Shown here piece after piece: positions 7,169 through 14,895 of a stretch of 64,000 bases of DNA; the first letter of the stretch is position 1; each line of letters begins with the position of its first letter. Source of the stretch: Metapseudomonas resinovorans DSM 21078 (GTDB lineage: Bacteria > Pseudomonadota > Gammaproteobacteria > Pseudomonadales > Pseudomonadaceae); assembly GCF_000423545.1 (NCBI RefSeq), contig NZ_AUIE01000006.1, forward strand, positions 124,001-188,000, read 5' to 3'. The notes below the pieces were generated by a model that was not told the origin of the DNA, made no database searches, and worked only from the letters and a program-made list of their open reading frames with translations. Made by a program: the position numbers and the translations under genes.

Positions 7169-7509
7169 CTACGACCGAAAGTGTGTTGGGTGTGTTGCCT
7201 GTGTGTCGGGTCGTTTCGCTCAACCCAACACAGCCGCAGGCCACGAATGATGCGGGGTGTGGTGGGTGTGTGTTGGGTGTGTTGGGTTTGCACGTGCGCG
7301 CACGCCTGCGTGAATTCATTTCCTTCGGTCTGCTGGGCGAGGTGTTTTTCTCCACGCGAGGGCTGAAAAAACCTTACCAACCCAACACACATTACACAGA
7401 CATAGGCAAAGCCTTGTTTTTATTGGGTTTGTTTTGTGTTGGGTATGTGTTGGGTTGGCGGTTTTTGTGTTGGGTTGGGGTTCTGACCAGGGAGAGCGCG
7501 CATGATTGA
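7165..7509 (+). CDS. Hypothetical ORF across the iteron region (doubtful)
   Basis: A 114-aa frame overlaps the primase stop (ATGA) and the next start, so an operon position is possible. Its sequence (repeated VLGV, then Cys/Trp-rich hydrophobic end) is dictated by the repeated GTGTTGGGT element below it. The repeats occur in several frames and both orientations, which suggests a DNA role. It may be only a passage ORF that keeps translation coupled through the origin region. Confidence 0.3.
   Translation: MTTTESVLGVLPVCRVVSLNPTQPQATNDAGCGGCVLGVLGLHVRARLREFISFGLLGEVFFSTRGLKKPYQPNTHYTDIGKALFLLGLFCVGYVLGWRFLCWVGVLTRESAHD
7183..7475. repeat. Iteron-like repeats, probable phage replication origin
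   Basis: The 9-mer GTGTTGGGT occurs exactly six times on the plus strand (7183, 7270, 7279, 7436, 7447, 7467) and twice inverted (7223-7231, 7380-7388). Near-copies lie at 7192, 7203 and 7422. Two copies at 7270 and 7279 abut, and the last group is spaced 11 and 20 bp. T-rich tracts (7327-7330, 7417-7435, 7462-7466) lie between. The location right after the primase/helicase gene fits an initiator-binding origin. Confidence 0.65.
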
Positions 7510-8038
7510 GGCCATTGAGGACCTGTTGAAGCACTGGGGCGAGCAGCACCGCAAGAACGGCTCGGCCGGTGGCCTGGGCAGCACGCTCGGCACCATCCTG
7601 GAGTACGGCGGGTGCGCACCCCGTGGCGGTGTGTATGGCACGCGGGAGCTGGTAGCCGGTGCCGGGCCTGACCATGTGGCCGAAGAAGTGGAGGCGGCGC
7701 TGGTGGCCGTGGGCGCCGCAGCGGATGGCGGCACCCTGGTGAAGCTGGCTCAGGTGCGGTACCGGCCGGGTGCTGGGCTGGACGAGCTGAGCCTGGCAGA
7801 GCAGATCGACGTTCTGGAGCTGGGGCGGGGTGCGGGCGGACGTAGTGCGTACTTCCGTCTGCTGGATCGCCTGCATGTGCGCCTCGAGGCGGAGCTGCTC
7901 GCACGGTTGGAGCGCTTGAAGGTGCGCCGCCGTGAGTCCGGGCGGGCAGGGGGCAAGGTGCGAGCGGCAGCCGTGCGCCAGGCGAAAGCGGCGCACCGGG
8001 CACGGGGTGTGGAGTTGTTCAAGGGGGAGAAGGCTTGA
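7502..8038 (+). CDS. Putative Q-like late antiterminator
   Basis: A 178-aa basic protein between replication and late genes, the usual place of the lambdoid late regulator. The start MIEAIEDLLKHWGEQ and the central block LVKLAQVRYRPGAGLDEL...SAYFRLLDRLHVRLEAEL recall the antitermination Q/RusA-neighbour family pattern, in which an HTH-like unit is followed by a helix that contacts polymerase. The C-terminus is Arg/Lys/Ala rich. A hairpin-rich leader with a terminator follows at 8106-8262, as Q function requires. The family call is tentative; an unrelated phage regulator is possible. Confidence 0.5.
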   Translation: MIEAIEDLLKHWGEQHRKNGSAGGLGSTLGTILEYGGCAPRGGVYGTRELVAGAGPDHVAEEVEAALVAVGAAADGGTLVKLAQVRYRPGAGLDELSLAEQIDVLELGRGAGGRSAYFRLLDRLHVRLEAELLARLERLKVRRRESGRAGGKVRAAAVRQAKAAHRARGVELFKGEKA

Positions 8039-8105
8039 CCGCTCGTCGGGTCACTCGGCGCCGGTGGGAGCCGGTGCGGCGCCAGTCGGCGCCCGTCAGG
8101 AACAA

Positions 8106-8228
8106 CCGAAAACTGGGGGTTTTCGGTTTGCAACTCGGGGGGTAAAAAGTCCCCACGATTCGACAGGTGCGCCTAGTTGAATAAACCGAGCACAGTGCTG
8201 TGTGCCCAAGCCCGAGTCCCACTCGGGC
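8106..8228 (+). promoter_or_regulatory. Late leader with hairpins (pR'-like region)
   Basis: The untranslated stretch 8039-8332 holds three ordered structures. CCGAAAAC/GTTTTCGG forms an 8-bp stem (8106-8113 with 8119-8126). GCCCGAGT/ACTCGGGC forms another 8-bp stem (8210-8217 with 8221-8228). The terminator at 8234 follows. A weak promoter candidate is TCGACA (8160-8165) with an AT-rich AATAAA at 8180-8185. Such a leader is what a Q-type protein would act on; the promoter itself is uncertain. Confidence 0.45.
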
Positions 8229-8233
8229 ACCCG

Positions 8234-8262
8234 AACCCCGCCACCCGGCGGGGTTTTCTTTT
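8234..8262 (+). terminator. Rho-independent terminator ahead of late genes
   Basis: AACCCCGCC (8234-8242) pairs with GGCGGGGTT (8247-8255) around an ACCC loop and runs into TTTTCTTTT. It stands 70 bp before the holin gene, like lambda tR', and would keep late genes off until antitermination. Confidence 0.85.
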
Positions 8263-8332
8263 CCGCCGATGGCTGTGGTGGCCGAAGGCGCTCCGCCCGC
8301 AGGCAGCGGGCTTTCTACTTCAAGGTGACGCA

Positions 8333-8683
8333 ATGAGCGATCAGAGCCAGGTGGCGGCGGACATGCCGTTGTGGTCGGTGATGCTGGCCCTGGTGCTGGC
8401 GGGCCTGAGCGGAGAGATGTGGCGCGCGGACAAGGCTGGCCTCACCGGCTGGGACCTGCTGAAGCGGATCGTCCTGCGTGCCGGGGCTTCGGCCTCCTTC
8501 GGCCTGGGCACCTTCGGCCTGGTGCTGATCGGCTTCGAGGCCCACATAGTCGCGGCGGTGGCCATCGGCTGCATCGTGGCGACCATGGGTGCCGACGTGG
8601 CGTCGGCCCTGTATGAGCGGTGGCTTGCGCGGAAGGCTGGGCTCTCTGACTCGGCCCGCCCCGACCCTGAGGGCGGCGCCTGA
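8333..8683 (+). CDS. Phage holin
   Basis: A 116-aa inner-membrane protein with two to three hydrophobic helices (LWSVMLALVLAGLSG at about 12-26; ASASFGLGTFGLVLIGF near 47-63; IVAAVAIGCIVATMGADV near 66-83) and a charged C-terminus, the holin superfamily III (LydA-like) type. The ATG at 8333 follows AAGGTGA, and the longer upstream frame crosses the terminator and is rejected. It should time lysis by opening the inner membrane. Unusually, its endolysin and spanins lie 24 kb away, after the tail fibres. Confidence 0.8.
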   Translation: MSDQSQVAADMPLWSVMLALVLAGLSGEMWRADKAGLTGWDLLKRIVLRAGASASFGLGTFGLVLIGFEAHIVAAVAIGCIVATMGADVASALYERWLARKAGLSDSARPDPEGGA

Positions 8684-8719
8684 CGACCGGGCCCAGCCGA
8701 AGGTGGCGCTTAAATTATC

Positions 8720-8800
8720 AATTTTTACCGACGGGGACGGCGCTGGCCGGGCGCGGGTCCTTTCCGGGGTTTCCGGTTCACACGGCGACGTAGACCGCGA
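8720..8800 (+). other. Probable cos (packaging) region
   Basis: Between the holin and terminase genes there is a gene-free stretch containing GACGGGGACGGCG (about 8730-8742), GCGCGGGTCC and CCGGGGTTTCCGGTTCA. It resembles the lambda cosN neighbourhood (GGGCGGCGACCT, CGCGGG, TTTTCCGGTTTA) in sequence, order and position before a Nu1-like gene. An AT patch AAATTATCAATTTTTA (8711-8726) precedes it. The exact nicks cannot be read. Confidence 0.55.
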
Positions 8801-8874
8801 ACTTTTCCCAGACAGACGGGCATATAGGGGGTTCCGCTTCCGGGGCTCTGACCCGGGGCTTCCAAGGAGCACAC

Positions 8875-9384
8875 ATGCCGACCCAACGGGAGATTGCCCA
8901 GCACCTGGACATGAGCGAGCGCAACTGCCGTGACGTCCTGAAGACGCTGGATATCGACTGGACCGAGGCGAGCCTGGACGAGATCCGCATCGCCTACATC
9001 CGCGACCTGCGAGAGAAGGCCGCCGGCCGAGGCAGCAGCCAGGCCGAAGCCCTCAACGCGGCGCGGATCGAAGAGTCCACGGTCAAGGCTGCCAACGGCC
9101 GCCTGACCTACCACGAGAAACTGGGGACGCTGGTCCCCGCCGCTGATGCCGCACTGGCCATTCGTGACTGGGCGGGCTTCGCCAACCGGGAGTATCAGGG
9201 CGGCGTCGAAAAGCTCGTCCAGCACGTGGAGAACGCGCACAAGATCAGCGTCGACCGAGCCGAGGTAACCCGCATTGCTGGATCTACAGTCAGCCGAATT
9301 GGCGGCTATGCGGACAAACTTGGCCGTCGTATTGCTGGAGGCAGCGGCACAGTTCAACCCGCCGAAGGACATCCCGACGGTTGA
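8875..9384 (+). CDS. Terminase small subunit (Nu1-like, DUF1441)
   Basis: A 169-aa protein that recognises cos DNA and helps the large terminase begin packaging. The N-terminus is a winged-helix reader (TQREIAQHLDMSERNCRDVLKTL) as in lambda Nu1. A basic linker at 40-60 and a C-terminal helical part that would contact the large subunit follow. CAAGGAG lies just upstream of the ATG. Its last 110 bases overlap the large subunit frame, typical of this gene pair. Confidence 0.88.
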   Translation: MPTQREIAQHLDMSERNCRDVLKTLDIDWTEASLDEIRIAYIRDLREKAAGRGSSQAEALNAARIEESTVKAANGRLTYHEKLGTLVPAADAALAIRDWAGFANREYQGGVEKLVQHVENAHKISVDRAEVTRIAGSTVSRIGGYADKLGRRIAGGSGTVQPAEGHPDG

Positions 9385-11353
9385 GTACCTGGAGTCCGAT
9401 TACTACTTGCCGCAGGAAGCCGGCGTTCTCAATGGCCTCTACCAGTTTTACTACACCCCCTACTTTATCGGCGTCGCCCTGGCGATGGACGACCCGGAGG
9501 TGGAGGAAGTCGATCTGATGAAGGCCGCCCAGATCGGGTGGACCTACTTCCTCATCGGCGTCCTGTTCAAGCGCATCACCGGTCGGCCCATGCCGATCAT
9601 GGTGCTGTTCGCGAAGGAGGGTGACGGCAAGGCCTTCCACGACGAGAAATTGGTACCGGCGACCAAGGCGAACAGCCATGTCGCCAACCGGATGGACGTA
9701 TCCACCGCGAAGAAGTCTGGCAACCGCTGGAACCACAAAAGTTTCCCGGGCGGCTTCCTGAAACTGGTGGCGTCCAACTCGCCGGGCAACGTGAAGTCGA
9801 CCTCCAGCGTCGGCCTGGCCGTGGTCGAGGAACCGGACGACACCAGCGATGACGTGAAGGGGCAGGGGGATGCTATCGGCCTGTTGGAAGAGCGGGTCAA
9901 GCGATACCCCGGCGCCAAGTTCGTTGTAGGCGGCACGCCTTCCCTGGCCGGGTTCTCGAAGACGGAGCAGCGCCTGGCCCAGACCGACCAGCGTGTGCTT
10001 CCAATCCAGTGTCATGACTGCGGCCAGTTCCATGTCCTGGACTTCGAGCACTTGAAGTACCTGAGTGCTGACCCCGAAGAGGGTGCCCAGCCTCATGAGG
10101 TCTACGGCTTCGCGCTCCCGGAGACGGCCTACTATGCCTGCCCGCACTGCGGCAGTGCCTGGGACGATTTCCAGCGGCAGGAGAATGTGCGCAACACCGT
10201 GTTTCGTGCGGTAGAGCAGGGTGACCCGCTGGCGGGGTGGGTGCGGACGGCGCCATTCCACGGCAAGGCCGGTTTCAAGGAGCTGAACGAACTCTATGCC
10301 TGCTTGCCCGGAACCTCGATGGCGGGCCTGGTGCGCGAGCGGTTGGCAGCGGAAAAGCTGGCCGACTCCGGCGACCTGAAGCAGCTGATCAAGTTCGTCA
10401 ACCAGAAGCAGGGGCGGACGTACGAGTACAAGTCCGACATGCCCGGTGTCGACAAACTGGCCGAGCGCGTGGAGGAGTACGAGGAACTGGTGGTGCCGGC
10501 GGGCGGGCTGGTGTTGCAGCTGACGGTGGACGTGCAGCACGACCGACTGGCGCTGATCCTTCGGGCCTGGGGGCGGGGTGAGGAGAACTGGCTGGTGCTC
10601 TGGACGGAGATCGCCGCGAAGAATTCCACCTCGAGCATCGACGACCCTGTGTGGAAGGAACTGGACCACTACCTGTTCCGCAGCTACCGGCATGCCCGCG
10701 GCTACCGCTTGCGCGTCTCGGCGGCGAGCATCGACTCCTCGGATGGCCAGACCAGCGATGCCGTGTACGAGTACGTCCGGACGCGCCGGAAGCGGCTCGA
10801 CAAGCTGCTGGCCATCAAGGGCAGCAAGAACATCGACGCGGAGATCCTGACGCCGCCCCGGAAGATCGACCTCAACTCCCGGGCGACCAAGGCCTCGAAG
10901 TACGGCCTGCAGGTCTACATGGTGGGGGTCAACAAGGCCAAGGACCTGCTCTCGGAGCGGCTCAAGCTCATTGGCTCAGGTTCCGGCCGGATGCACACCT
11001 ACAAGGGCGTGCGTGCGGACTACTTCGAGCAGATCTGCGCCGAGGTGAAGGCACCTAGCCGTAAGCACTCGGGCAAGAAAATCTGGCAGCCCAAGGCCGG
11101 TGCCGCACACGAGGCGTGGGACTGCGAGGTTTATCAGATCCACCTGGCCCGGTACCAGCGGCTGCACCTCAAGTCGCCCGCTGAATGGGATGCCATCGAG
11201 GCCAAGCTGATGCAGGCCGACCTGCTGGCGGAGGCTGAGGAAGAAGATATGCCGCCGACTACCGAGGCGAGCACTACCACCCACCAGCCTCCGGCCGGAG
11301 CCCACGCCGTCAGCGTGGCCGACCTGGGGCGCATGCTGAACGGAGATGACTGA
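9275..11353 (+). CDS. Terminase large subunit, lambda gpA family
   Basis: A 692-aa packaging ATPase/nuclease. Visible marks are the GpA ATPase core (MKAAQIGWTYFLIGVLF near 74, deviant Walker A; LAVVEEPDD near 177, Walker B), a zinc-knuckle-like pair of C-x2-C motifs (CHDC near 248, CPHC near 289), and the nuclease domain with LTVDVQHDRLAL near 417. GAGGT precedes the TTG at 9275 with good spacing; an ATG at 9308 (MRTNLAVVLLEAA) is the alternative start. It overlaps the small subunit and the gpW-like gene. Confidence 0.93.
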   Translation: MLDLQSAELAAMRTNLAVVLLEAAAQFNPPKDIPTVEYLESDYYLPQEAGVLNGLYQFYYTPYFIGVALAMDDPEVEEVDLMKAAQIGWTYFLIGVLFKRITGRPMPIMVLFAKEGDGKAFHDEKLVPATKANSHVANRMDVSTAKKSGNRWNHKSFPGGFLKLVASNSPGNVKSTSSVGLAVVEEPDDTSDDVKGQGDAIGLLEERVKRYPGAKFVVGGTPSLAGFSKTEQRLAQTDQRVLPIQCHDCGQFHVLDFEHLKYLSADPEEGAQPHEVYGFALPETAYYACPHCGSAWDDFQRQENVRNTVFRAVEQGDPLAGWVRTAPFHGKAGFKELNELYACLPGTSMAGLVRERLAAEKLADSGDLKQLIKFVNQKQGRTYEYKSDMPGVDKLAERVEEYEELVVPAGGLVLQLTVDVQHDRLALILRAWGRGEENWLVLWTEIAAKNSTSSIDDPVWKELDHYLFRSYRHARGYRLRVSAASIDSSDGQTSDAVYEYVRTRRKRLDKLLAIKGSKNIDAEILTPPRKIDLNSRATKASKYGLQVYMVGVNKAKDLLSERLKLIGSGSGRMHTYKGVRADYFEQICAEVKAPSRKHSGKKIWQPKAGAAHEAWDCEVYQIHLARYQRLHLKSPAEWDAIEAKLMQADLLAEAEEEDMPPTTEASTTTHQPPAGAHAVSVADLGRMLNGDD

Positions 11354-11562
11354 TGGTCGCTGACACCAGGCTTCAGGAGGCGCGCCAGGCTCTGCACCTG
11401 CTGATTACCGGGCAGAGCACGGTCAGCATCCAGCGCGACGGCAAGCGGGTCGAGTTCGCCCAGGCCAACCGGGGCGATCTCGAGAAGTACATCAACCTAC
11501 TGGAGGTCGAGGCCGGCGCGGCGAACCCCCGTCGGCGCGGCCCGGCGAGTGTGATTGCATGA
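11353..11562 (+). CDS. Head-tail joining protein, gpW-like
   Basis: A 69-aa protein matching gpW in size and position between terminase and portal. The pattern LQEARQALHLLITGQSTVSIQRDGKRVEFA, then a helix DLEKYINLLEVE, is the gpW alpha-beta-alpha fold. gpW joins the filled head before FII attaches. Starts and stops overlap both neighbours by 1-4 bases. Confidence 0.9.
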   Translation: MVADTRLQEARQALHLLITGQSTVSIQRDGKRVEFAQANRGDLEKYINLLEVEAGAANPRRRGPASVIA

Positions 11563-13142
11563 ACAACGTCCAGATCCTCCACCCCAGTGGCCGCCCGGCG
11601 CGGGAAATGCTGAGCGGTTGGCAGGGGGCCGGTGCCGGCTTTGGCGGTCAGTTGGATCGCTGGCGGCCAGCCCTGAAGACGCTCGACGCGGCTCTGCTGC
11701 CCCAGCTCGACCTGGGTAATGCCCGGGCCGAGGACGTCACCCGCAACAATGCCTTTGCCGCCAACGGTGTCCAGCTGCATGTGGATAACATCGTCGGGCA
11801 CCTGTTCCGCCTGAGTTACAAGCCTCGCTGGCGTCGACTCGGCATTGCCGATGCGGACGCGCGGGCCTTCGCCCAGGACGTGGAAGCCTGGTGGACGGAG
11901 TACGCCGAGGACCCGGTCGGCTGCTGGCTGGACGTGGAGCGCAAGCGAACTGCCACCATGATGGTGCGGGAAGCGGTGGCCACGCACACCCGCTTCGGCG
12001 AAATCACCTCCGTGCCGATGTGGCTGGAGCGTGCGGGCACCCGGATGCGCACCGCGGTGCGGATGGTCAGCCCGAAGCGGATCAGCAACCCCAAGGGGCG
12101 CAGCGACTCCGACCGCCTGCGTGGCGGTATCGAGATGGACAGCAACGGTGTTCCGCTCGCCTACTGGGTGCGCAACACAACCGCCAGCATGCTCGGCTTG
12201 GGTAGCGGTCTGGGTCAGGAGTGGGTACGGGTGGAACGGGAAACCACCCACGGGCGGCCGAAGTTCATCCACGTGTTCGAGCCGATGGAGGATGGTCAGA
12301 GCCGTGGCACCAACCAGTTCATGACCATCCTTGAGCAGTCCCACATGCTGCCCAAGCTGCAGCACACCAAGCTGCAGAATGCCATCGTCAACGCCATGTA
12401 CGCGGCCACCATCGAGAGTGAGCTGGGTACCGAGGCGGCGATGGAGGTGATTGGCGCGGGCTCGGAGACGAGCATCCAGAACCTCACCAATTACATGATG
12501 GCGGTGAACACCTTCAACAAGGGGTCGAAGCTGTCCCTGAACGGGGTGAAGATCCCGCATCTCTGGCCCGGCGAGAAGCTGAACCTGCAGACCAGCGGCA
12601 ACGTCGACAACGGCTTTACCGACCTGGAGTCCTCGATCCTGCGCTGGATGGCAGCGGGGCTGAATGTCCCCTACGAGCCCTTCGCCAAGGACTACCGTCA
12701 GCTTTCCTACAGCACGGTGCGGGCCTCGATGCTGGAGGGGTGGCGCTACTACATGGGCCGCCGGAAGGTCATTGCCGCCCGCTACGCCACTTACCTGTTC
12801 GTGCTGGCGTTCGAGGAAGCTCTGCAGCGGGGTGAACTTCGTCTGCCGCGCAAGGCAACTCGGGGTTTCTACGAGGCCAAGGCATCCTGGTCGAACTGCG
12901 ACTGGATCGGCTCCGGTCGGCTGTCCATCGACGGCTTGAAGGAGGTGAAGGAAGCGGTCTTGCGTATCGAGTCTGGCCTCAGCACCTACGAGAAGGAGTT
13001 GGCTCTGCTCGGCGAGGACTACCAGGAAACGTTCGCCCAGCAAGTCCGGGAGATGCAGGAGCGGCGCGAGGCAGGCCTGCCGCCGCCCAGTTGGATGAAT
13101 ACCCAGGCCCTGGCGCCTGAACAGACCGAACCCACCGAGTAA
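11559..13142 (+). CDS. Portal protein, lambda gpB family
   Basis: A 527-aa protein of the lambda portal family, which forms the dodecameric ring at the packaging vertex. Recognisable blocks are HVDNIVGHLFRLSYKPRW near 69, the wing region with MVSPKRISNPKG near 168, and the ring-helix region with WMAAGLNVPYEPFAKDYRQLSYSTVRASMLEGW near 363. The C-terminal part is Glu-rich and probably disordered. A short GC hairpin (GGCC arms, 13144-13162) follows before the protease gene. Confidence 0.93.
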   Translation: MNNVQILHPSGRPAREMLSGWQGAGAGFGGQLDRWRPALKTLDAALLPQLDLGNARAEDVTRNNAFAANGVQLHVDNIVGHLFRLSYKPRWRRLGIADADARAFAQDVEAWWTEYAEDPVGCWLDVERKRTATMMVREAVATHTRFGEITSVPMWLERAGTRMRTAVRMVSPKRISNPKGRSDSDRLRGGIEMDSNGVPLAYWVRNTTASMLGLGSGLGQEWVRVERETTHGRPKFIHVFEPMEDGQSRGTNQFMTILEQSHMLPKLQHTKLQNAIVNAMYAATIESELGTEAAMEVIGAGSETSIQNLTNYMMAVNTFNKGSKLSLNGVKIPHLWPGEKLNLQTSGNVDNGFTDLESSILRWMAAGLNVPYEPFAKDYRQLSYSTVRASMLEGWRYYMGRRKVIAARYATYLFVLAFEEALQRGELRLPRKATRGFYEAKASWSNCDWIGSGRLSIDGLKEVKEAVLRIESGLSTYEKELALLGEDYQETFAQQVREMQERREAGLPPPSWMNTQALAPEQTEPTE

Positions 13143-13181
13143 GGCCCGCACCGCGCGGCCTTCTCCATTCAGGACAGCACG

Positions 13182-14480
13182 ATGAACAACTATGCGCACA
13201 TTGCCAGCCGGGTGCTGAACACGCCCCTGTTGCTGGAGCCCGGCTACGCCCGAGTGTTCTTCAGCGCCCTGTCGAGCCGGCTGGGAATTGCCAGCCTCAA
13301 CGACGCCGATGGGCCGGTGGAGGAGGGGCTGAAAATCAGGGTCGATGGACGGACTTACAACAAAACGCGGGTCAACGCCTGGGGTGATGAGGAGGTGCTG
13401 TTCCAGGTTGTGGAAGGTGTTGCCCTACTCGACGTCAAGGGCACCCTGGTCCACAAGCACGGCTACCTGAAACCCTTCAGTGGAATGACAGGTTACGACG
13501 GCATCATCAATCGCACCGCGATGATGTTTGCCGAGACGGACGTGAAGGGTGTGCTGATGGACCTGCACACGCCCGGCGGCGAAGTGTCCGGTTGTTTCGA
13601 CACCGTCGACCGGTTGAGGCAAATGTCCGAGCAGGCGGGCAAGCCCATCTGGTCCATCTGCAATGACATGGCGTGCTCGGGGGGCATGGCTCTCGCCAGT
13701 GCGGGCTCGCGGCGCCTGATCACCCAGACCGGCATGGCCGGATCGGTTGGTGTGGTGATGGCCCACGCCAGCTACCAGGAAGCGCTGAAGGAGGCTGGGA
13801 TCAAGGTCACCCTCATTCATTCCGGGGCCCACAAGGTCGAGGGCAACCCTTACGAGGACCTGCCGGACGAGGTCCTGGCGCGCTTCCAGTCCGACACCCA
13901 TGCCTTGCGTCAGCATTTTGCCGAGCTGGTGGCTCGCCACATTGGCCTTTCCACCGAGGCCGTCCTGGCAACCGAGGCGGCGGTCTATCGCGGCCAGGCC
14001 GCCATCGATGTTGGCTTCGCCGACGCCCTGGTCAACGGCCACGAGGCCATTGCCGAATTTTCCGAACATCTGTCCACACCGGGCAGGGTCATCACTACAG
14101 GAGCAACCATGTCTACCCAAGAGACGACTACTGGTGCTGGCGGCGCGCCCGCGGTGAGCGTCGAAGGCGCCCAGCCGGACCCCAAGGCCGAACGCGAGCG
14201 CGTACGCGGCATTCTCGGCCACGCCGAAGCCAAGGGCCGTAGCGGTCTGGCCGAGCACCTGGCCTACGAAACCGATCTGAGCGTCGAGGCTGCCGGCGCG
14301 ATGCTCGCCAAGGCCCCGGCCGATGGCGGTAGCCTCGATGCCAGCACCTCGCTGGACCGCGTAATGGCCAACGAGTCCCAACCCAAGGTCGGCGCCGATA
14401 CCGCTGCCGGCGCCGATGAACCGAGCAAGGCGCAGAAGATCGTCGCTGCCTGGCAGTCCGCGAAAGGAGTGAAAGCCTGA
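13182..14480 (+). CDS. Prohead protease/scaffold, lambda gpC-like (S49)
   Basis: A 432-aa ClpP-fold S49 (SppA-like) serine protease that processes the prohead. The fold is marked by LMDLHTPGGEVSG near 127, the nucleophile region CNDMACSGGMALASAG (Ser near 167) and GMAGSVGVVMAH near 184. The protease part ends near residue 300. The C-terminal third, from residue 310, is an acidic, Ala/Gly-rich scaffold with its own in-frame start at 14109, as in lambda C/Nu3. Confidence 0.92.
   Translation: MNNYAHIASRVLNTPLLLEPGYARVFFSALSSRLGIASLNDADGPVEEGLKIRVDGRTYNKTRVNAWGDEEVLFQVVEGVALLDVKGTLVHKHGYLKPFSGMTGYDGIINRTAMMFAETDVKGVLMDLHTPGGEVSGCFDTVDRLRQMSEQAGKPIWSICNDMACSGGMALASAGSRRLITQTGMAGSVGVVMAHASYQEALKEAGIKVTLIHSGAHKVEGNPYEDLPDEVLARFQSDTHALRQHFAELVARHIGLSTEAVLATEAAVYRGQAAIDVGFADALVNGHEAIAEFSEHLSTPGRVITTGATMSTQETTTGAGGAPAVSVEGAQPDPKAERERVRGILGHAEAKGRSGLAEHLAYETDLSVEAAGAMLAKAPADGGSLDASTSLDRVMANESQPKVGADTAAGADEPSKAQKIVAAWQSAKGVKA
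14109..14480 (+). CDS. Nu3-like scaffold from internal in-frame start
   Basis: Within the protease gene and in the same frame, AGGAG (14099-14103) lies 5 bases before ATG 14109. Initiation there gives a 123-aa acidic protein starting MSTQETTTGAGGAPAV, equivalent to lambda Nu3. A Shine-Dalgarno this good inside a coding region is unlikely by chance, and the start coincides with the protease/scaffold domain junction. Nu3 guides capsid assembly and is then removed by the protease. Confidence 0.75.
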   Translation: MSTQETTTGAGGAPAVSVEGAQPDPKAERERVRGILGHAEAKGRSGLAEHLAYETDLSVEAAGAMLAKAPADGGSLDASTSLDRVMANESQPKVGADTAAGADEPSKAQKIVAAWQSAKGVKA

Positions 14481-14830
14481 TGAGCACCGTCAACCAACCC
14501 ACCGATGACTGGATCACCGGTTCCGCGCCCTACGTCACCACCCAGGGCATCATCGCCAGCGGCCAGAACCTGCCCGAGCGCACCCCGCTGGGTCAGATCG
14601 CCGCCAGCGGGCTGCTGGTGAAGTGGGCGCCCGGTGCCAGCGATGGCTCGCAGATTGCCGTCTACATCACCGAATACGCGGTGGATGCCTCGGCAGCTGC
14701 GAAGAAAGCCCAGGTGATCTCCGGCGGCCAGTTCAACCCTGCCAAGTTGAACTGGCCGGCCGGTACCACCGACGCCCAGAAGCTGACCGCCTTCGTCGGC
14801 AGTCCCATCACCCTTCAGCCGCCGGTCTGA
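14480..14830 (+). CDS. Head decoration protein, gpD-like
   Basis: A 116-aa protein of the lambda gpD family, the trimer that stabilises the expanded capsid. The start region (WITGSAPYVTTQGIIASGQNLPERTPLGQ) and the beta-rich core with IAVYITEYAVDAS are typical. AAAGGAG precedes the ATG, which overlaps the protease stop by one base. It is directly followed by an intercistronic hairpin and the capsid gene. Confidence 0.92.
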   Translation: MSTVNQPTDDWITGSAPYVTTQGIIASGQNLPERTPLGQIAASGLLVKWAPGASDGSQIAVYITEYAVDASAAAKKAQVISGGQFNPAKLNWPAGTTDAQKLTAFVGSPITLQPPV

Positions 14831-14853
14831 CCGGAGCCGCACAACCCCCTTCC

Positions 14854-14880
14854 GGGCCGCAGCAGCGGCCCGTTTCATTT
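14854..14880 (+). terminator. Intercistronic hairpin between D- and E-like genes
   Basis: GGGCCGC (14854-14860) pairs with GCGGCCC (14865-14871), followed by GTTTCATTT. The interrupted T run makes it a weak terminator or an mRNA-stabilising hairpin that sets the capsid/decoration ratio. Confidence 0.5.
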
Positions 14881-14895
14881 CAGGAGAACTGAGCA

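Noticed and set aside
7183-7475. Reading the GTGTTGGGT cluster as a repeated protein motif
   Set aside because: Copies occur inverted and in more than one frame, so the conserved unit is the DNA. The ORF is kept only as a low-confidence entry.
9385-11352. Possible retron, toxin-antitoxin or CRISPR-like defence system within the late operon
   Set aside because: All frames here fit terminase, portal and head genes. No reverse transcriptase, toxin or Cas-like motif was found anywhere in the window.
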